Made by a program: the position numbers and the translations under genes. A stretch of 64,000 nucleotides of DNA, taken from contig OY282383.1 in assembly GCA_958295855.1 (NCBI GenBank), forward strand, positions 2,584,481 to 2,648,480, read 5' to 3'. The stretch's first letter is position 1. Every line of letters starts with the position of its first letter. A model generated the notes under the pieces. It worked only from the letters and a program-made list of their open reading frames with translations. It ran no database searches and was not told where the DNA came from. Of the stretch, positions 1-11,410 are shown in pieces. The stretch is from an uncultured Poribacteria bacterium (lineage in GTDB: Bacteria; Poribacteria; WGA-4E; WGA-3G).

Positions 1-325
1 AACTCTGCTTACCACTTCGGTTCTTCGGCACTGGGAATCGGTTCTGGCCGCTGCGCCAGCGTTTGACAGCATCGCTGAAATGATGGATGGCATTCTTACA
101 AGCATTCTGGGACATCTCATCGCACCAAGGGAAGATTTCACGCTTACGGGCATTGAATTCCTTTTTGATGTCATACAATGTCTTCCAGTTATCCTCGTCT
201 AATCCAGACTTGAAGGAAGACAGCGCGGCGTTGTAGGCAACACGGGCGTAACCGCAGTGTTGCGCTAGCAGCGTCGCCTGCTTATTATTCGGTTTGAGTT
301 GAATCTTGTGAGTTCGGTATGCCAA
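1..325 (-). CDS. tnpB: TnpB (IS607-type RNA-guided nuclease), N-terminal part, runs off window
   Basis: Partial gene whose 3' part lies outside the window. Reading from a TTG at 325, the protein begins LAYRTHKIQLKPNNKQ and continues with GYARVAYN, EEDNWK-like and ARKREIFPWCDEMSQNA segments to the window edge. This is the typical N-terminal helix-turn-helix/wedge region of TnpB/OrfB proteins. TnpB is known as an RNA-guided DNA endonuclease using an omega RNA from the element's right end. The start overlaps the tnpA C-terminal reading frame (stop at 285), as is common in IS607 elements. About 108 residues are visible; the RuvC catalytic residues are not in view, so activity cannot be judged. 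The TTG start is chosen from the family N-terminus. Confidence 0.8.
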   Translation of the reverse strand, partial: MAYRTHKIQLKPNNKQATLLAQHCGYARVAYNAALSSFKSGLDEDNWKTLYDIKKEFNARKREIFPWCDEMSQNACKNAIHHFSDAVKRWRSGQNRFPVPKNRSGKQS

Positions 326-955
326 AATCCATCTCCATCTGTGGCTTTTCTTCGGTGACGATCTCTTCCAGTTGCTGTGCCATTTTCTGACTCTTGTGGG
401 AGCGTCGCCCGTAGAGTGTCGCACAGAAAACAGTCTTGATTTCCATGACATCCTGTGTGAGTTCCTCTTCGAATGATACCTGTTCGCCTTTGTTTATGAT
501 GACCCCCTTTTTCCCTTTCAATTCGCATATTCTGAACAAAATCTCTGCACCGAAGCGAAGCAGTCTGTCTTTGTGCGTGATAACCAGACGGCTAATCTGA
601 CCTTGCACCATCATCTCCAGCAGTTGCAGGAGGCTTTTTTGTTGTAGTTCATGCCACTGCCTAAGTCTCTTATGATTTCACTCTGCCAGCCGTTCTTGTT
701 GCAGAACGCCTCCAGGACTGCGTGTTGCCGATTCAAATCCTCTTTTTGGTCGACACTAGAGACTCTGGCATAGCCGATTGTGGGGAGCGTCATATCGTTC
801 GCCCCAAGCAGTTCTTGCAGTGAGTATAGCCTCGTGCCGCCGGGCGTGCGTTTCGCAGGACGTATCAACCCGCCCTGCTCCCATCGCCGCAGCGTCTGCG
901 GGGTGACACCCAGCAGCACGGAAGCATCTCCAATCTTAACCAATCTATCTTTCAT
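285..955 (-). pseudogene. tnpA: IS607-family serine recombinase TnpA, frameshifted
   Basis: The ATG at 955 opens a MerR-like helix-turn-helix (KIGDASVLLGVTPQTLRRWE), followed by a serine-recombinase domain with the IGYARVSS catalytic serine and the GSGMNYNKK motif. The frame then breaks at a run of six A (about 633-638) and stops near 611. The rest of the domain (LLQLLEMMVQGQ, VITHKDRLLRFG) continues in the next frame down to a stop at 285. One missing G after the A-run would explain it, because the family motif is NxxxKKGL. Alternatives are a sequencing indel in the homopolymer or -1 slippage, which would give S instead of G. IS607 TnpA normally catalyses excision and integration with little target specificity. 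The orientation tnpA then tnpB is the standard one. Confidence 0.8.
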
Positions 956-962
956 GCTTACT

Positions 963-991
963 ATTATACCACTGCCGTTGACACAAGTCAA
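963..991 (-). promoter_or_regulatory. sigma70-type promoter of the IS607 tnpA
   Basis: On the minus strand TTGACT (986-991) and TATAAT (963-968) are separated by 17 bases, ending only 7 bases before the tnpA ATG at 955. Transcripts would be almost leaderless. A promoter of the same build is retained in the deleted copy at 41892-41920. Confidence 0.6.
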
Positions 992-1052
992 GTAAAATCT
1001 CACAGAGTATAGATATGATTAGGTTTTACCATATTTGTCAAGGTATGATGGG

Positions 1053-1068
1053 ATTTTACGGCACTGCA
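1053..1068 (-). repeat. Left-end sequence of the IS607 element
   Basis: On the minus strand this reads tgcagtgccgtaaaat and is identical to 41821-41836 at the start of the deleted IS607 copy. It therefore marks the outer boundary of the element at about 1068. A nearby motif tgtcaagg (1035-1045) resembles the subterminal repeat seen in the second copy. From 1069 to 1238 I see no gene. Confidence 0.6.
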
Positions 1069-1334
1069 CCGAGCCCAACACTTACGCACCATCGCACGGA
1101 CACAGAAACCGCAGTTAAATAAATGGCTTGTCCGTTTCTCGGATATTGTGTTGAAAAATCAGAAACCTCCGACGAGATCTTCAAGCAGTTTCAAACTACA
1201 GCAGAAACCACCAGTACTAGGCAAAGCCCCCAAAATTGCTAGGTGAGAAGGGCAATCAGCGCAATAATTGTAGAGCCAATTGCTGTCGCTACTGCAATTT
1301 TGCTCCATAGGGCTGCACCTTCTTCCCGCTTCGC

Positions 1335-1550
1335 CTACATTTTTCCTTTAATCCATCCGACCTCACTTGCCAGCGCACTGATACTCTTCGTATTCTCATT
1401 AACTTGTGCCGTTATCGCGTCCAGTTGTTTTTCGATTCGCTGGTTGTCTTCCCGGCGCTGCTTCTCAAGCCGCTGGTTGTCTTCCCGGCGCTGCTCCTCA
1501 AGCCGAGCAAAATACTCAAGGACCTTGTCTTGAAAATCCTGATCTGACAT
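1335..1550 (-). CDS. Small coiled-coil protein, cut by a stop before its membrane anchor
   Basis: 71 residues from the ATG at 1550, chosen because AAGGAAGGAG lies 8 bases upstream. The N-terminus is MSDQDFQDKVLEYFARLEEQ, then comes a highly charged coiled coil with QRREDNQR twice, then ITAQVNENTKSISALASEVGW. An amber TAG at 1335-1337 ends it after IKGKM. In the same frame the sequence stays open to 1239 and encodes AKREEGAAL followed by a hydrophobic helix (IAVATAIGSTIIALIALLT). The ancestral product was therefore probably a ~103-residue coiled-coil protein with a C-terminal membrane anchor. The present gene is truncated, or is read through. I do not recognise a specific family; small coiled-coil, tail-anchored proteins of this type are common and uncharacterised. 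Confidence 0.55.
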   Translation of the reverse strand: MSDQDFQDKVLEYFARLEEQRREDNQRLEKQRREDNQRIEKQLDAITAQVNENTKSISALASEVGWIKGKM

Positions 1551-1754
1551 TTTTTCTCTCCTTCCTTGCTGATTTGTGTTGGTGGCGCGCTTAGCAGTTT
1601 CCATGCCTTAATTGGCAAGAAACGCCCTAGAACCAAAAAGAAACCCGATTTTGACACAAAGGCTACTACCCCCGCGATGCACGTCGCATCTGGGCGTTTA
1701 CGCCGCAAAAGCGGGGGTGTATACCATTGGAAACTGAATTGATGAAAACGCGTT

Positions 1755-4391
<2,637 letters not shown>

Positions 4392-4540
4392 TAAAAAACC
4401 TCTCTTCGTATAATTCAACAAATGTAATAAAGGAAATGGATTTGAGCCCTTCACAGATCAAATCCCCAGCTCGAAAATGTCATACAAGGTATTGATCTGA
4501 TCACATCCCAGCTCGGGTAAGTTTCTGATACCAACTGCCG

Positions 4541-5899
4541 CTAGATAGAATAAATCGTGCGACTGGCTTCCTCAAATTCCGGTTTAAATGGATCGGTAGA
4601 AAGATAGAGGATTTGGTACGGCTCATAAAGTTGAATATAACTCCAATTGACCCCACAAAGCACTTTTCCTTCATTAACCTTCTTGATAAACTTGCCTCGA
4701 AATTTGGCTCGAGTCCGTTCAGGTGGAAAGTGCTCTGCATGGTGAATCTGTTCATTATTCACGATGCGTTCCACCTCATCGCGATTTTCAAGCGTATAGT
4801 AGAGACTTGCCTCGGTCCGCACATTGTGGTATTTCAGATCCAAGAGTCTCACTTCTGGCGAATCCCAATTCAGTGAACGCTTCGCGACGTAGGTTTGGAG
4901 CCACCGCCACTTAATTACCCAGTCTAGTTCGCGTTCTAACTGCATCGGATCCTTTTCCAAACATGTCAGGACGTACTCCCATCGCGCCATCACCTGTCCA
5001 GTTGTTGAATCAGATTCAGCCTGTTCAAGGTATCGCTTGGCACACTGCAAATATTGCCACTGTAGCTGCACTGCGGATAGCCTTTTTCCGTTTTCGAGCT
5101 CAATCTGATGTGTGCATGTGGTATCGTTGGAGATTTGGCGAATAGCTTTAACCGGGTCGCGGAGGGCAAACCGTTGCGGAATGAAGTTGTCCTCAATCAT
5201 GCGGAGAATTATGCCTGTCGTGCCTACCTTCAGAAAGGTCGAAAATTCGGACATGTTGGAATCGCCAACAATGACGTGTAACCGTCTGTATTTCTCCCGG
5301 TCAGCATGCGGTTCATCGCGCGTGTTGATAATCCCGCGAGCTGTCGTTGTGGCGATGGATATTTCTTCACGGATGTGTTCGGCGCGCTGCGAGATGGCGT
5401 AAAAGCCGCGATGACTTGGTTTGATTTTACCGGCACCCGCGAATATCTGCCGAGTGACAAAGAACGGAATTAACTGGGCCGCCAATTGACGGAAGTTGAC
5501 GTGCCGTTCCATCAGGTAGTTTTCGTGGCAGCCATAGGTATTTCCAGGTGTATCCAAATTATTTTTAAAAATTGAAATCCTGCCATAGAACCCATCATTC
5601 CGCATTCGGCGTTCTGCGGTGCTGGCGAGTCGTGTTATGATGCGTTCGCCTGCTTTATCGTGCGCAACCAGTTCGGCAACATCATCGCATTCCGGGGTTG
5701 CATATTCTGGGTGGCACCCGATGTCTTGGTAAAACCGTGCCCCATTTTCAAGGAAAACATCCGGGTACATTCGTCCTGCAACGATTTCACGAAACAGGTA
5801 CATCACGGCGTTCTGAACGGTGAGTGTTTTCCCCCGCGGCCCATCGGGTGTCCAGATGATTCCGAATTCAGTTTCCAATCCGTAAATTCTACGTTGCAT
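4541..5899 (-). CDS. pafA: Pup--protein ligase PafA
   Basis: 452 residues, the normal PafA length. It ligates the C-terminal glutamate of Pup to lysines of substrate proteins through a gamma-glutamyl phosphate, using a glutamine-synthetase-like fold. Motifs: N-terminal YGLETEFGI (nucleotide/Mg glutamate), FYQDIGCHPEYATPEC (conserved Asp and HPEYATPE), NTYGCHENYL, NTRDEPHAD, RLHVIVGDSNMSE. It differs from the paralogue Dop at 7901-9400 in lacking the extra Dop loop after the N-terminal motif. AGAGGG precedes the ATG. It is the last gene of the Pup-proteasome run, as in mycobacteria where pafA follows prcA. Confidence 0.95.
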   Translation of the reverse strand: MQRRIYGLETEFGIIWTPDGPRGKTLTVQNAVMYLFREIVAGRMYPDVFLENGARFYQDIGCHPEYATPECDDVAELVAHDKAGERIITRLASTAERRMRNDGFYGRISIFKNNLDTPGNTYGCHENYLMERHVNFRQLAAQLIPFFVTRQIFAGAGKIKPSHRGFYAISQRAEHIREEISIATTTARGIINTRDEPHADREKYRRLHVIVGDSNMSEFSTFLKVGTTGIILRMIEDNFIPQRFALRDPVKAIRQISNDTTCTHQIELENGKRLSAVQLQWQYLQCAKRYLEQAESDSTTGQVMARWEYVLTCLEKDPMQLERELDWVIKWRWLQTYVAKRSLNWDSPEVRLLDLKYHNVRTEASLYYTLENRDEVERIVNNEQIHHAEHFPPERTRAKFRGKFIKKVNEGKVLCGVNWSYIQLYEPYQILYLSTDPFKPEFEEASRTIYSI

Positions 5900-6002
5900 T
5901 GCCTAACCCTCTTAAACCTGATAACTGACAAACCGACACCTACTGAAAGCAGAAATCCCTTCCGCTGTTTACAAGTAGCCCTTCATGCCAAACAAATTCT
6001 CA

Positions 6003-6722
6003 TTACTGCAACAGGCCGCCAACCTCCTCCGTGGAGAACCGGCGAAATTTCCGTCGTTCCGCAGTCTGCTCAAGGCACGCGACCTCTATTGTCTGAGGGG
6101 TAATTTCATTATTTTCTTCTGCGTCTGCTTTAATGGTTTGAAAGGTCTGTGTCACGAGTTGTAACGCTTTTGCTATCTCTAAATCCTCTGAATAGTTTTG
6201 CTCAAGAATTTCCCTAATTTCAGTAGCACGCCCACCGATGACCGCGTATTTTTCCTCTTCCCAATAGATACCGTCATAATCAATATGGTAAATCTGATTG
6301 TTTTGGCTTCCCAAACCTGTTGGGGAATCCCCTGTGCCTACCTCACAGATGAGCAGTTCAATCTCCAGGGGTTTTGCATCCCATGCTTGTGCAACTGCCC
6401 CCATGTGTTGTGAGTAGACGTTCGTCAACCATTTTGCGGTGACATCTTCGCGGTAGTAGCGAAACCCTTTAATTTCTGATTCGCGGATACCTGCAACGCG
6501 GAGTGCTTCATATTCAGCAATGCGGCCTGCTGATGCCAGGGCAATCCGATCGTAAATTTCAGAAATTTTAAAGGTGGTTTTGCGAGGATTTTCCGCCACC
6601 ATCAAGATACCGTGTCGGTATTCTAAAACAACAACTTCTTTCGCTTGTTCAATGCCTCGACGGACAAAATCTTCTTTATCCTGACGAATTTGCTCCGGCG
6701 AAACATAATACGGTGTGGACAT
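6003..6722 (-). CDS. prcA: 20S proteasome alpha subunit PrcA
   Basis: 239 residues from the ATG at 6722. It forms the outer gate rings of the 20S core and carries no catalytic Thr. The start MSTPYYVSPEQIRQ matches the family N-terminus (actinobacterial PrcA begins with a similar ..YFISPEQ.. stretch). An in-frame GTG at 6830 would add 36 residues without family support or a clear ribosome site. Following motifs: DFVRRGIEQAKEVVVLEY, AENPRKTTFKISEIYDRI, AGRIAEYEALR. The gene lies 110 bases after prcB. The C-terminus (FRRFSTEEVGGLLQ) differs from the mycobacterial tail. The open N-terminal region acts as gate in known homologues. Confidence 0.93.
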   Translation of the reverse strand: MSTPYYVSPEQIRQDKEDFVRRGIEQAKEVVVLEYRHGILMVAENPRKTTFKISEIYDRIALASAGRIAEYEALRVAGIRESEIKGFRYYREDVTAKWLTNVYSQHMGAVAQAWDAKPLEIELLICEVGTGDSPTGLGSQNNQIYHIDYDGIYWEEEKYAVIGGRATEIREILEQNYSEDLEIAKALQLVTQTFQTIKADAEENNEITPQTIEVACLEQTAERRKFRRFSTEEVGGLLQ

Positions 6723-6832
6723 CTTTTGTACACTTAACTTCTGTGCCGTTTGCATCGTTCGGCAAACGGGTTTCGGACTCAGTAAAGTCCTTTTGAAAAT
6801 AATTGGGATCGCTGCACACTTACAAAACACCC

Positions 6833-7666
6833 TTACAGCAATTGTTCTAGGCGCGAGATTAACTCCTGATAGAGCCCTTCAACGGTTTCATCAGGAATCT
6901 CGGAGACACCTGACTCGGTAATAATGCTGAACGTCGGGAAAATTTTCCGGAGGAGATCTGGGCCACCGGTCGCGATATCCTCATCGGCAGCATCCCAGAG
7001 AGCTTCTGCGACAATCTCTAGCGCGTCTTGATGGGAGAGCCCAGGACGGTAGCGTTTCTTCAGCGTTGCTCGGGCATCTTTTCCCCCGGAGCCAATTGCG
7101 TAATAGGCGTTCTCCTCATAGCGTCCCCCGATTGCATCGTACTTGAAAATCCGTCCGCTCCGCCGCTTTAAGTCGTAGCCGGCAAAGAGCGGTAAAACAA
7201 TTAAGCCCTGCATAGCTAGCCCCAGATTGGAACGCACCAAGTGTGACAGGAAGTTCGCTTGGCCTTCCAGACTGAGGCTAACGCCCTCGGTCTTTTCGTA
7301 AAATTCTAGCTCCACTTGAAAGAGTTTTGCCATCTCAATGCAGGGGCCAGCTACCCCTGCAACGGCAATGGCTGCGTGCCTATCGACTTTATAAACCTTC
7401 TGAATGCGCCGCTCACCGACTTGATACCCTTCTGTTGCTTGCCGGTCACCTGCGAGAACCACGCCTTCGTCGCATACAACAGCCAACACCGTGGTGCCTT
7501 CGTAGGGGCGGCCGGGTATATCCGAAGACGCATCTATCCATCCGGTTGTCTTGTTGAACGCCGCTATATCTGAGGTGTGCGCGTTCAGATGTACCAACAA
7601 TTCGGGGTGCCGACGCTTCAGAATTTGGAAAAAATCGGAAGTGCCATAATCACCAAGGTCGAGCAA
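6833..7666 (-). CDS. prcB: 20S proteasome beta subunit PrcB (Thr protease)
   Basis: 277 residues. It forms the inner catalytic rings. A propeptide of 57 residues ends at GRPYEG, and processing before TTVLAVV would expose the catalytic threonine Thr58. Further family marks: GVVLAGDRQATEGYQVG, RIQKVYKVD (catalytic Lys region), AVAGVAGPC, YYAIGSGGKDA. Two bases separate it from the pup stop codon, so pup and prcB are probably translationally coupled. The propeptide removed by autocleavage is similar in length to actinobacterial ones. Confidence 0.95.
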   Translation of the reverse strand: MLDLGDYGTSDFFQILKRRHPELLVHLNAHTSDIAAFNKTTGWIDASSDIPGRPYEGTTVLAVVCDEGVVLAGDRQATEGYQVGERRIQKVYKVDRHAAIAVAGVAGPCIEMAKLFQVELEFYEKTEGVSLSLEGQANFLSHLVRSNLGLAMQGLIVLPLFAGYDLKRRSGRIFKYDAIGGRYEENAYYAIGSGGKDARATLKKRYRPGLSHQDALEIVAEALWDAADEDIATGGPDLLRKIFPTFSIITESGVSEIPDETVEGLYQELISRLEQLL

Positions 7667-7668
7667 AC

Positions 7669-7875
7669 TTACTGCCCCCCTCGCTGAATATAGTTTTCGA
7701 CGAATTCCTCGGAATCTTCTTCCAAGATCTCGTCAATTTCGTCAAGAAGTGAGTCTAAATTTTCGGCGAACTCCTCGTCCATTTCACCATGCGGCACGGC
7801 GGGCTGGATATCTTCAGTTTCAGTTGCCTGGTGTTCAAGGTGTTCCTGGTGTTCCTGCCGTTTTTCGGTTGACAT
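7669..7875 (-). CDS. pup: Prokaryotic ubiquitin-like protein Pup
   Basis: 68 residues, acidic and probably disordered, ending EEFVENYIQRGGQ. The C-terminal GGQ is the diagnostic Pup tail: the Gln must be deamidated to Glu by Dop before PafA can attach it to target lysines. The upstream acidic helical stretch (ENLDSLLDEIDEILEE) is the part that binds the coiled coil of the proteasomal ATPase in known systems. A run of His/Gln/Glu residues near the N-terminus (EHQEHLEHQ) is unusual. It sits between dop and prcB as in actinobacteria. Confidence 0.95.
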   Translation of the reverse strand: MSTEKRQEHQEHLEHQATETEDIQPAVPHGEMDEEFAENLDSLLDEIDEILEEDSEEFVENYIQRGGQ

Positions 7876-7900
7876 TGTGTTCTCCTTTATAGAACAGATT

Positions 7901-9400
7901 TTATCTGTCTGTCTTTACCGCGCTGCCTTTGATTTCCTTAACAAGTTCTTCTGCTGTACAGTAGTTCAGCAGTTCCCCAACAATCTGTTGTGTGCCGAAG
8001 TGTGGGCGCTCCATCATGATTTTGTCAAAGCCTGTTTCGGCTTTAAAAACCATTGAGTTCCAACTGGCACTGTGAATCTGCTCTGGAAACTTCCGTAAAC
8101 AGGTGCCACGAAAGTAGGCACGCGTGTCCACGGGTGGATAGTGCATCGCATGAACAATTTCCTCATGGCTCAGCAATCGTTCAACATGCCCGTTTTTAAG
8201 CAGTCTTATGTAAAGTCCCTTATCTGGACGGATGTCATGATATTGCAAATCCAGCATCCGCAAATGCGCATCGCTCCATGGAAAGCCGTGCCGTTTTCGA
8301 TACGCGTCCATTAGTTTCTTTTTGATAACCCAATCTAGATGGCGGCTTAATTGCCTCGGGTCGGTTTCTAAAGTATCCAACACATATCCCCATTTCTCCA
8401 GTACATCTTCGACGACTGGCGTGCGCTCTTCGGTGACGAGGTGCTTGTGCGCTAGTTCAAGATAAGCGCGTTGCACCTGAATGGGACTCCACTGTCGCCC
8501 ATCTGCGAGTTCAATCGGGTTTTTGCATGACAGGTCTCGCGATATCTTTTTTATCGCCGCGACAGGTTCTTTCAACCTGAATTGTTCACCCACTACGCCC
8601 TTTTCAATTAACTGAATTATGATAAAGGTAATTCCCACCTTCAGATAGATGCTGAATTCAGACATGTTAGAATCGCCAACAATGACATGCAAGCGTCGAT
8701 AAAGTTTTTCATCAGCATGCGGTTCATCGCGCGTGTTAATCAACGGGCGCTCTACCATGGTACTGAGCCCCACCTCTTTTTCAAAGAAATCCGCGCGTTG
8801 CGACAACTGGTAATCTGTATCCTCGGCACCATTTTCGGCACCCACTTTTCCGCTGCCCGTGATAATGATACGAGTGACGAGGAAGGGCGTCAGCCCATTA
8901 ACGATAGCATCAAATGGCACCTTGCGGGACATAAGATAGTTTTCATGGGAACCGTAACTATGCCCCTTGTAATCCGTGTTGTTTTTATAGATGATAATTT
9001 CTTGGTTGTCAAGCAAAAGGCGTTCGGCTGTCAATCGGCTGACTTCTAAAATTAATTCACCTGCTTTCTCGTATATAAGCAGGTCGCGCGCATTCGTGCA
9101 TTCCGGCGTGCAATACTCAGGGTGGGCGTGGTCCACGTAGTAGCGCCCCCCATTTACCAGGATGTCGTTAATAACGCTGCTGCTTGCAGTATCTACGGCT
9201 GTCGCTTCTCCTTCAGCCATAAACCCGCGCGCGTCCATCAACGGGCTTTCTTGTTCATAATCCCACGTGACAGACGCGACATTTCCGCTTTTATAGGCAT
9301 TGACAACCAATGTCGAAGCGGCAACCGGATCTTGCTCACGCGCATTTTTGACTGAGATGCCGTACTCAGTCTCTGTTCCCATTATTATTGGTATTTCCAT
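7901..9400 (-). CDS. dop: Pup deamidase/depupylase Dop
   Basis: 499 residues, typical for Dop. It converts the Pup C-terminal Gln to Glu and removes Pup from conjugates. Glutamine-synthetase-like motifs: IIMGTETEYGISV at the N-terminus, then a ~40-residue insertion (around residues 45-85, with ESPLMDARGFMAEGEAT) characteristic of Dop over PafA, then RYYVDHAHPEYCTPEC with the conserved Asp, SYGSHENYLMSR, NTRDEPHADEK, RLHVIVGDSNMSE. It shares these blocks with pafA in this cluster. A Pup ending in GGQ requires this enzyme, so the gene set is internally consistent. Confidence 0.95.
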   Translation of the reverse strand: MEIPIIMGTETEYGISVKNAREQDPVAASTLVVNAYKSGNVASVTWDYEQESPLMDARGFMAEGEATAVDTASSSVINDILVNGGRYYVDHAHPEYCTPECTNARDLLIYEKAGELILEVSRLTAERLLLDNQEIIIYKNNTDYKGHSYGSHENYLMSRKVPFDAIVNGLTPFLVTRIIITGSGKVGAENGAEDTDYQLSQRADFFEKEVGLSTMVERPLINTRDEPHADEKLYRRLHVIVGDSNMSEFSIYLKVGITFIIIQLIEKGVVGEQFRLKEPVAAIKKISRDLSCKNPIELADGRQWSPIQVQRAYLELAHKHLVTEERTPVVEDVLEKWGYVLDTLETDPRQLSRHLDWVIKKKLMDAYRKRHGFPWSDAHLRMLDLQYHDIRPDKGLYIRLLKNGHVERLLSHEEIVHAMHYPPVDTRAYFRGTCLRKFPEQIHSASWNSMVFKAETGFDKIMMERPHFGTQQIVGELLNYCTAEELVKEIKGSAVKTDR

Positions 9401-9437
9401 TGTTTACCAGAATTCACAGGATTAACGAACATTTCAA

Positions 9438-11249
9438 TTAGAAAAAAGTGCCGCCTCGGGTCACCCGAACATCCTGTTTTCTCTCTGGGTCCGGTTTATT
9501 AATCAAGGCACGGATATTGACAATCTTTTCGCCCTTCCGTCCTGAAATTTTTGCCCAATCATCAGGATTCGTTGTATTCGGAAGATCCTCGTTTTCGTGA
9601 TACTCTTCCCGGATAGCTGCCTTTACGTCATTGAGGGATAGCCCTTTCTCCCGCCCTTCGGAGCCGATAAGCCGTTTAATAGCGGCCTTTTTTGCGCGTG
9701 AAACGATGTTTTCGATCATTGCACCGCTAACAAAATCCTTGAAAAAGAGGGTTTCCCGTTCGCCTCGAGCATAGGTTACCTCAATGAACCGATTTTCATC
9801 TGTGGTTGCGTACATCTCAGTTACGGCTTCATCAATGAGGTACTTCGCGATTGCGTGGGTATCCCTATCAAACTGTTCGGATTCGCTTTTGGCAAAGGGC
9901 AAGCCTGGTGTCAGGTATATAGCGAAGATATCCTTAGCCCCGTCTTTGTTGGGCCTGTCAATTTTAATTTTAATATCCAGTCGTCCTGGACGCAAAACTG
10001 CGGGATCTAGCAGGTCCTGCCGATTACTTGCGCCAATCACAATGACATCTCGGAGATGTTCCACACCATCGATTTCGGAGAGGAATTGTGGCACGAGCGT
10101 TGATTCCATATCCGATGAGATTCCAATGCCTCTGGAACGGAAAAGCGAGTCCATTTCATCAAAGAAGATAATAACAGGAAACCCTTCCTTCGACTTATCG
10201 CGTGCTTTTTGGAAGACTTCACGGATTTTCCGCTCCGTTTCCCCTACGTACTTATTTAGAAGTTCAGGCCCCTTGATATTAATAAAATAGCCGCGTACTT
10301 CATCTCTGCCGGTCTGTTTTCGGACGCGTTTGGCGATACTACTCGCGACAGCTCGGGCTATCAATGTTTTGCCACAGCCGGGCGGTCCATAGAGAAGAAC
10401 CCCCTTTGGTGGTGAGAGGTTGAATTCTTGATATTCCTTCGGGTAAAGGTAGGGCATCTCTATAGCATCGCGAATTGATTCTATCTGCGTGTCAAGTCCG
10501 CCGATGTCCCCGTAGCCGATATCTGGGACTTCCTCCAGGAGCAGGTCGTCGACTTCTCGTTTGGGGAGTTTTTCCATGAGCATACCGCTGGCATGGTTGA
10601 GAAGGACATTGTCTCCAGTCTTCATGGGTTCACCCTTAAGTGCCGCAGCGACTCGGACTACGCGCTCTTCATCCGTGCGGAGGCTGACGATAGCCCGTCC
10701 TTCCTCAATCCATTCCTTAACTTTCACAACATCACCGTGCTTTTCAGCCGGTTTGATGCCAACGACGTTCATCCCGCTATTCACAATGACTTCTTGCCCC
10801 ACCTCCAGTTCTTGTGCCTTGAGAGCCGGGTCGAGATTCACGCGCCATTTTCTGCCGCTGATGTCAATATCCACGGTGCCATTGTCATTTAATCCAAGGA
10901 AAACCCCGTAGTTATTCGGCGGCGCGCTAAGCTGTTCTACTTTTTCCTTGAGGATTTCCAGCTTCTCTTTCGCCTCTTGTAGGGTATTCTTTAGTTTTCG
11001 GTTGTGCCGGTGTGCCTGCATCAACTCACGCGTCATGTCATAGAGCCGAGCGTCAACATCTTGGGAAGGCGAGATACGCTTCTGTTTTCTCAGTTCCTCA
11101 AGTTCACTCTCAAGCCGGTCGATCGTCCACTTGTGTTCACGAAGCTGCTGTTGGTACCAGGCCCCATCGGAGGGTGATTGCTCCGAATCGGATTCATCAA
11201 TCAATTCATCAAGGAAGGAATCCTGGGAATTTCCGCTTTTGATAGCCAT
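9438..11249 (-). CDS. mpa: Proteasome-associated AAA+ ATPase Mpa/ARC
   Basis: 603 residues from the ATG at 11249; an in-frame GTG at 11264 would add five. This is the ring ATPase that recognises pupylated substrates, unfolds them and feeds the 20S core. Domain order: N-terminal coiled coil (residues ~30-100, QQLREHKWTIDRLESELEEL), tandem OB folds (to ~220), then one AAA+ module with Walker A GPPGCGKTLIARA, Walker B VIIFFDEMDSLF, sensor GASNRQDLLDPAVLRPGRLD. The C-terminus is GGTFF. Known Mpa/ARC proteins end in a hydrophobic-Tyr-X gate-opening tail, so a Phe replaces the Tyr here. It is the first gene of the proteasome run. Confidence 0.94.
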   Translation of the reverse strand: MAIKSGNSQDSFLDELIDESDSEQSPSDGAWYQQQLREHKWTIDRLESELEELRKQKRISPSQDVDARLYDMTRELMQAHRHNRKLKNTLQEAKEKLEILKEKVEQLSAPPNNYGVFLGLNDNGTVDIDISGRKWRVNLDPALKAQELEVGQEVIVNSGMNVVGIKPAEKHGDVVKVKEWIEEGRAIVSLRTDEERVVRVAAALKGEPMKTGDNVLLNHASGMLMEKLPKREVDDLLLEEVPDIGYGDIGGLDTQIESIRDAIEMPYLYPKEYQEFNLSPPKGVLLYGPPGCGKTLIARAVASSIAKRVRKQTGRDEVRGYFINIKGPELLNKYVGETERKIREVFQKARDKSKEGFPVIIFFDEMDSLFRSRGIGISSDMESTLVPQFLSEIDGVEHLRDVIVIGASNRQDLLDPAVLRPGRLDIKIKIDRPNKDGAKDIFAIYLTPGLPFAKSESEQFDRDTHAIAKYLIDEAVTEMYATTDENRFIEVTYARGERETLFFKDFVSGAMIENIVSRAKKAAIKRLIGSEGREKGLSLNDVKAAIREEYHENEDLPNTTNPDDWAKISGRKGEKIVNIRALINKPDPERKQDVRVTRGGTFF

Positions 11250-11410
11250 ACGTGAGGTTCTCACTTTCTAAAACGATTTTCGTACCCTATCCGCGCCGAT
11301 TTAAATTATCGGTGAACGTCAATTGCTCCGTAGTTCCGAAACCGCGAGCATAGGGTACAAGTTAGCCGGATTAGGTCTGATTTGAGGCTCAAACCCAACA
11401 CTTCTATTTC

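Noticed and set aside
611..660. Programmed -1 frameshifting in tnpA as the preferred explanation
   Set aside because: The zero-frame codons AAC AAA AAA do not form an ideal X-XXY-YYZ slip site and would replace the conserved Gly with Ser; a single-base loss is simpler.
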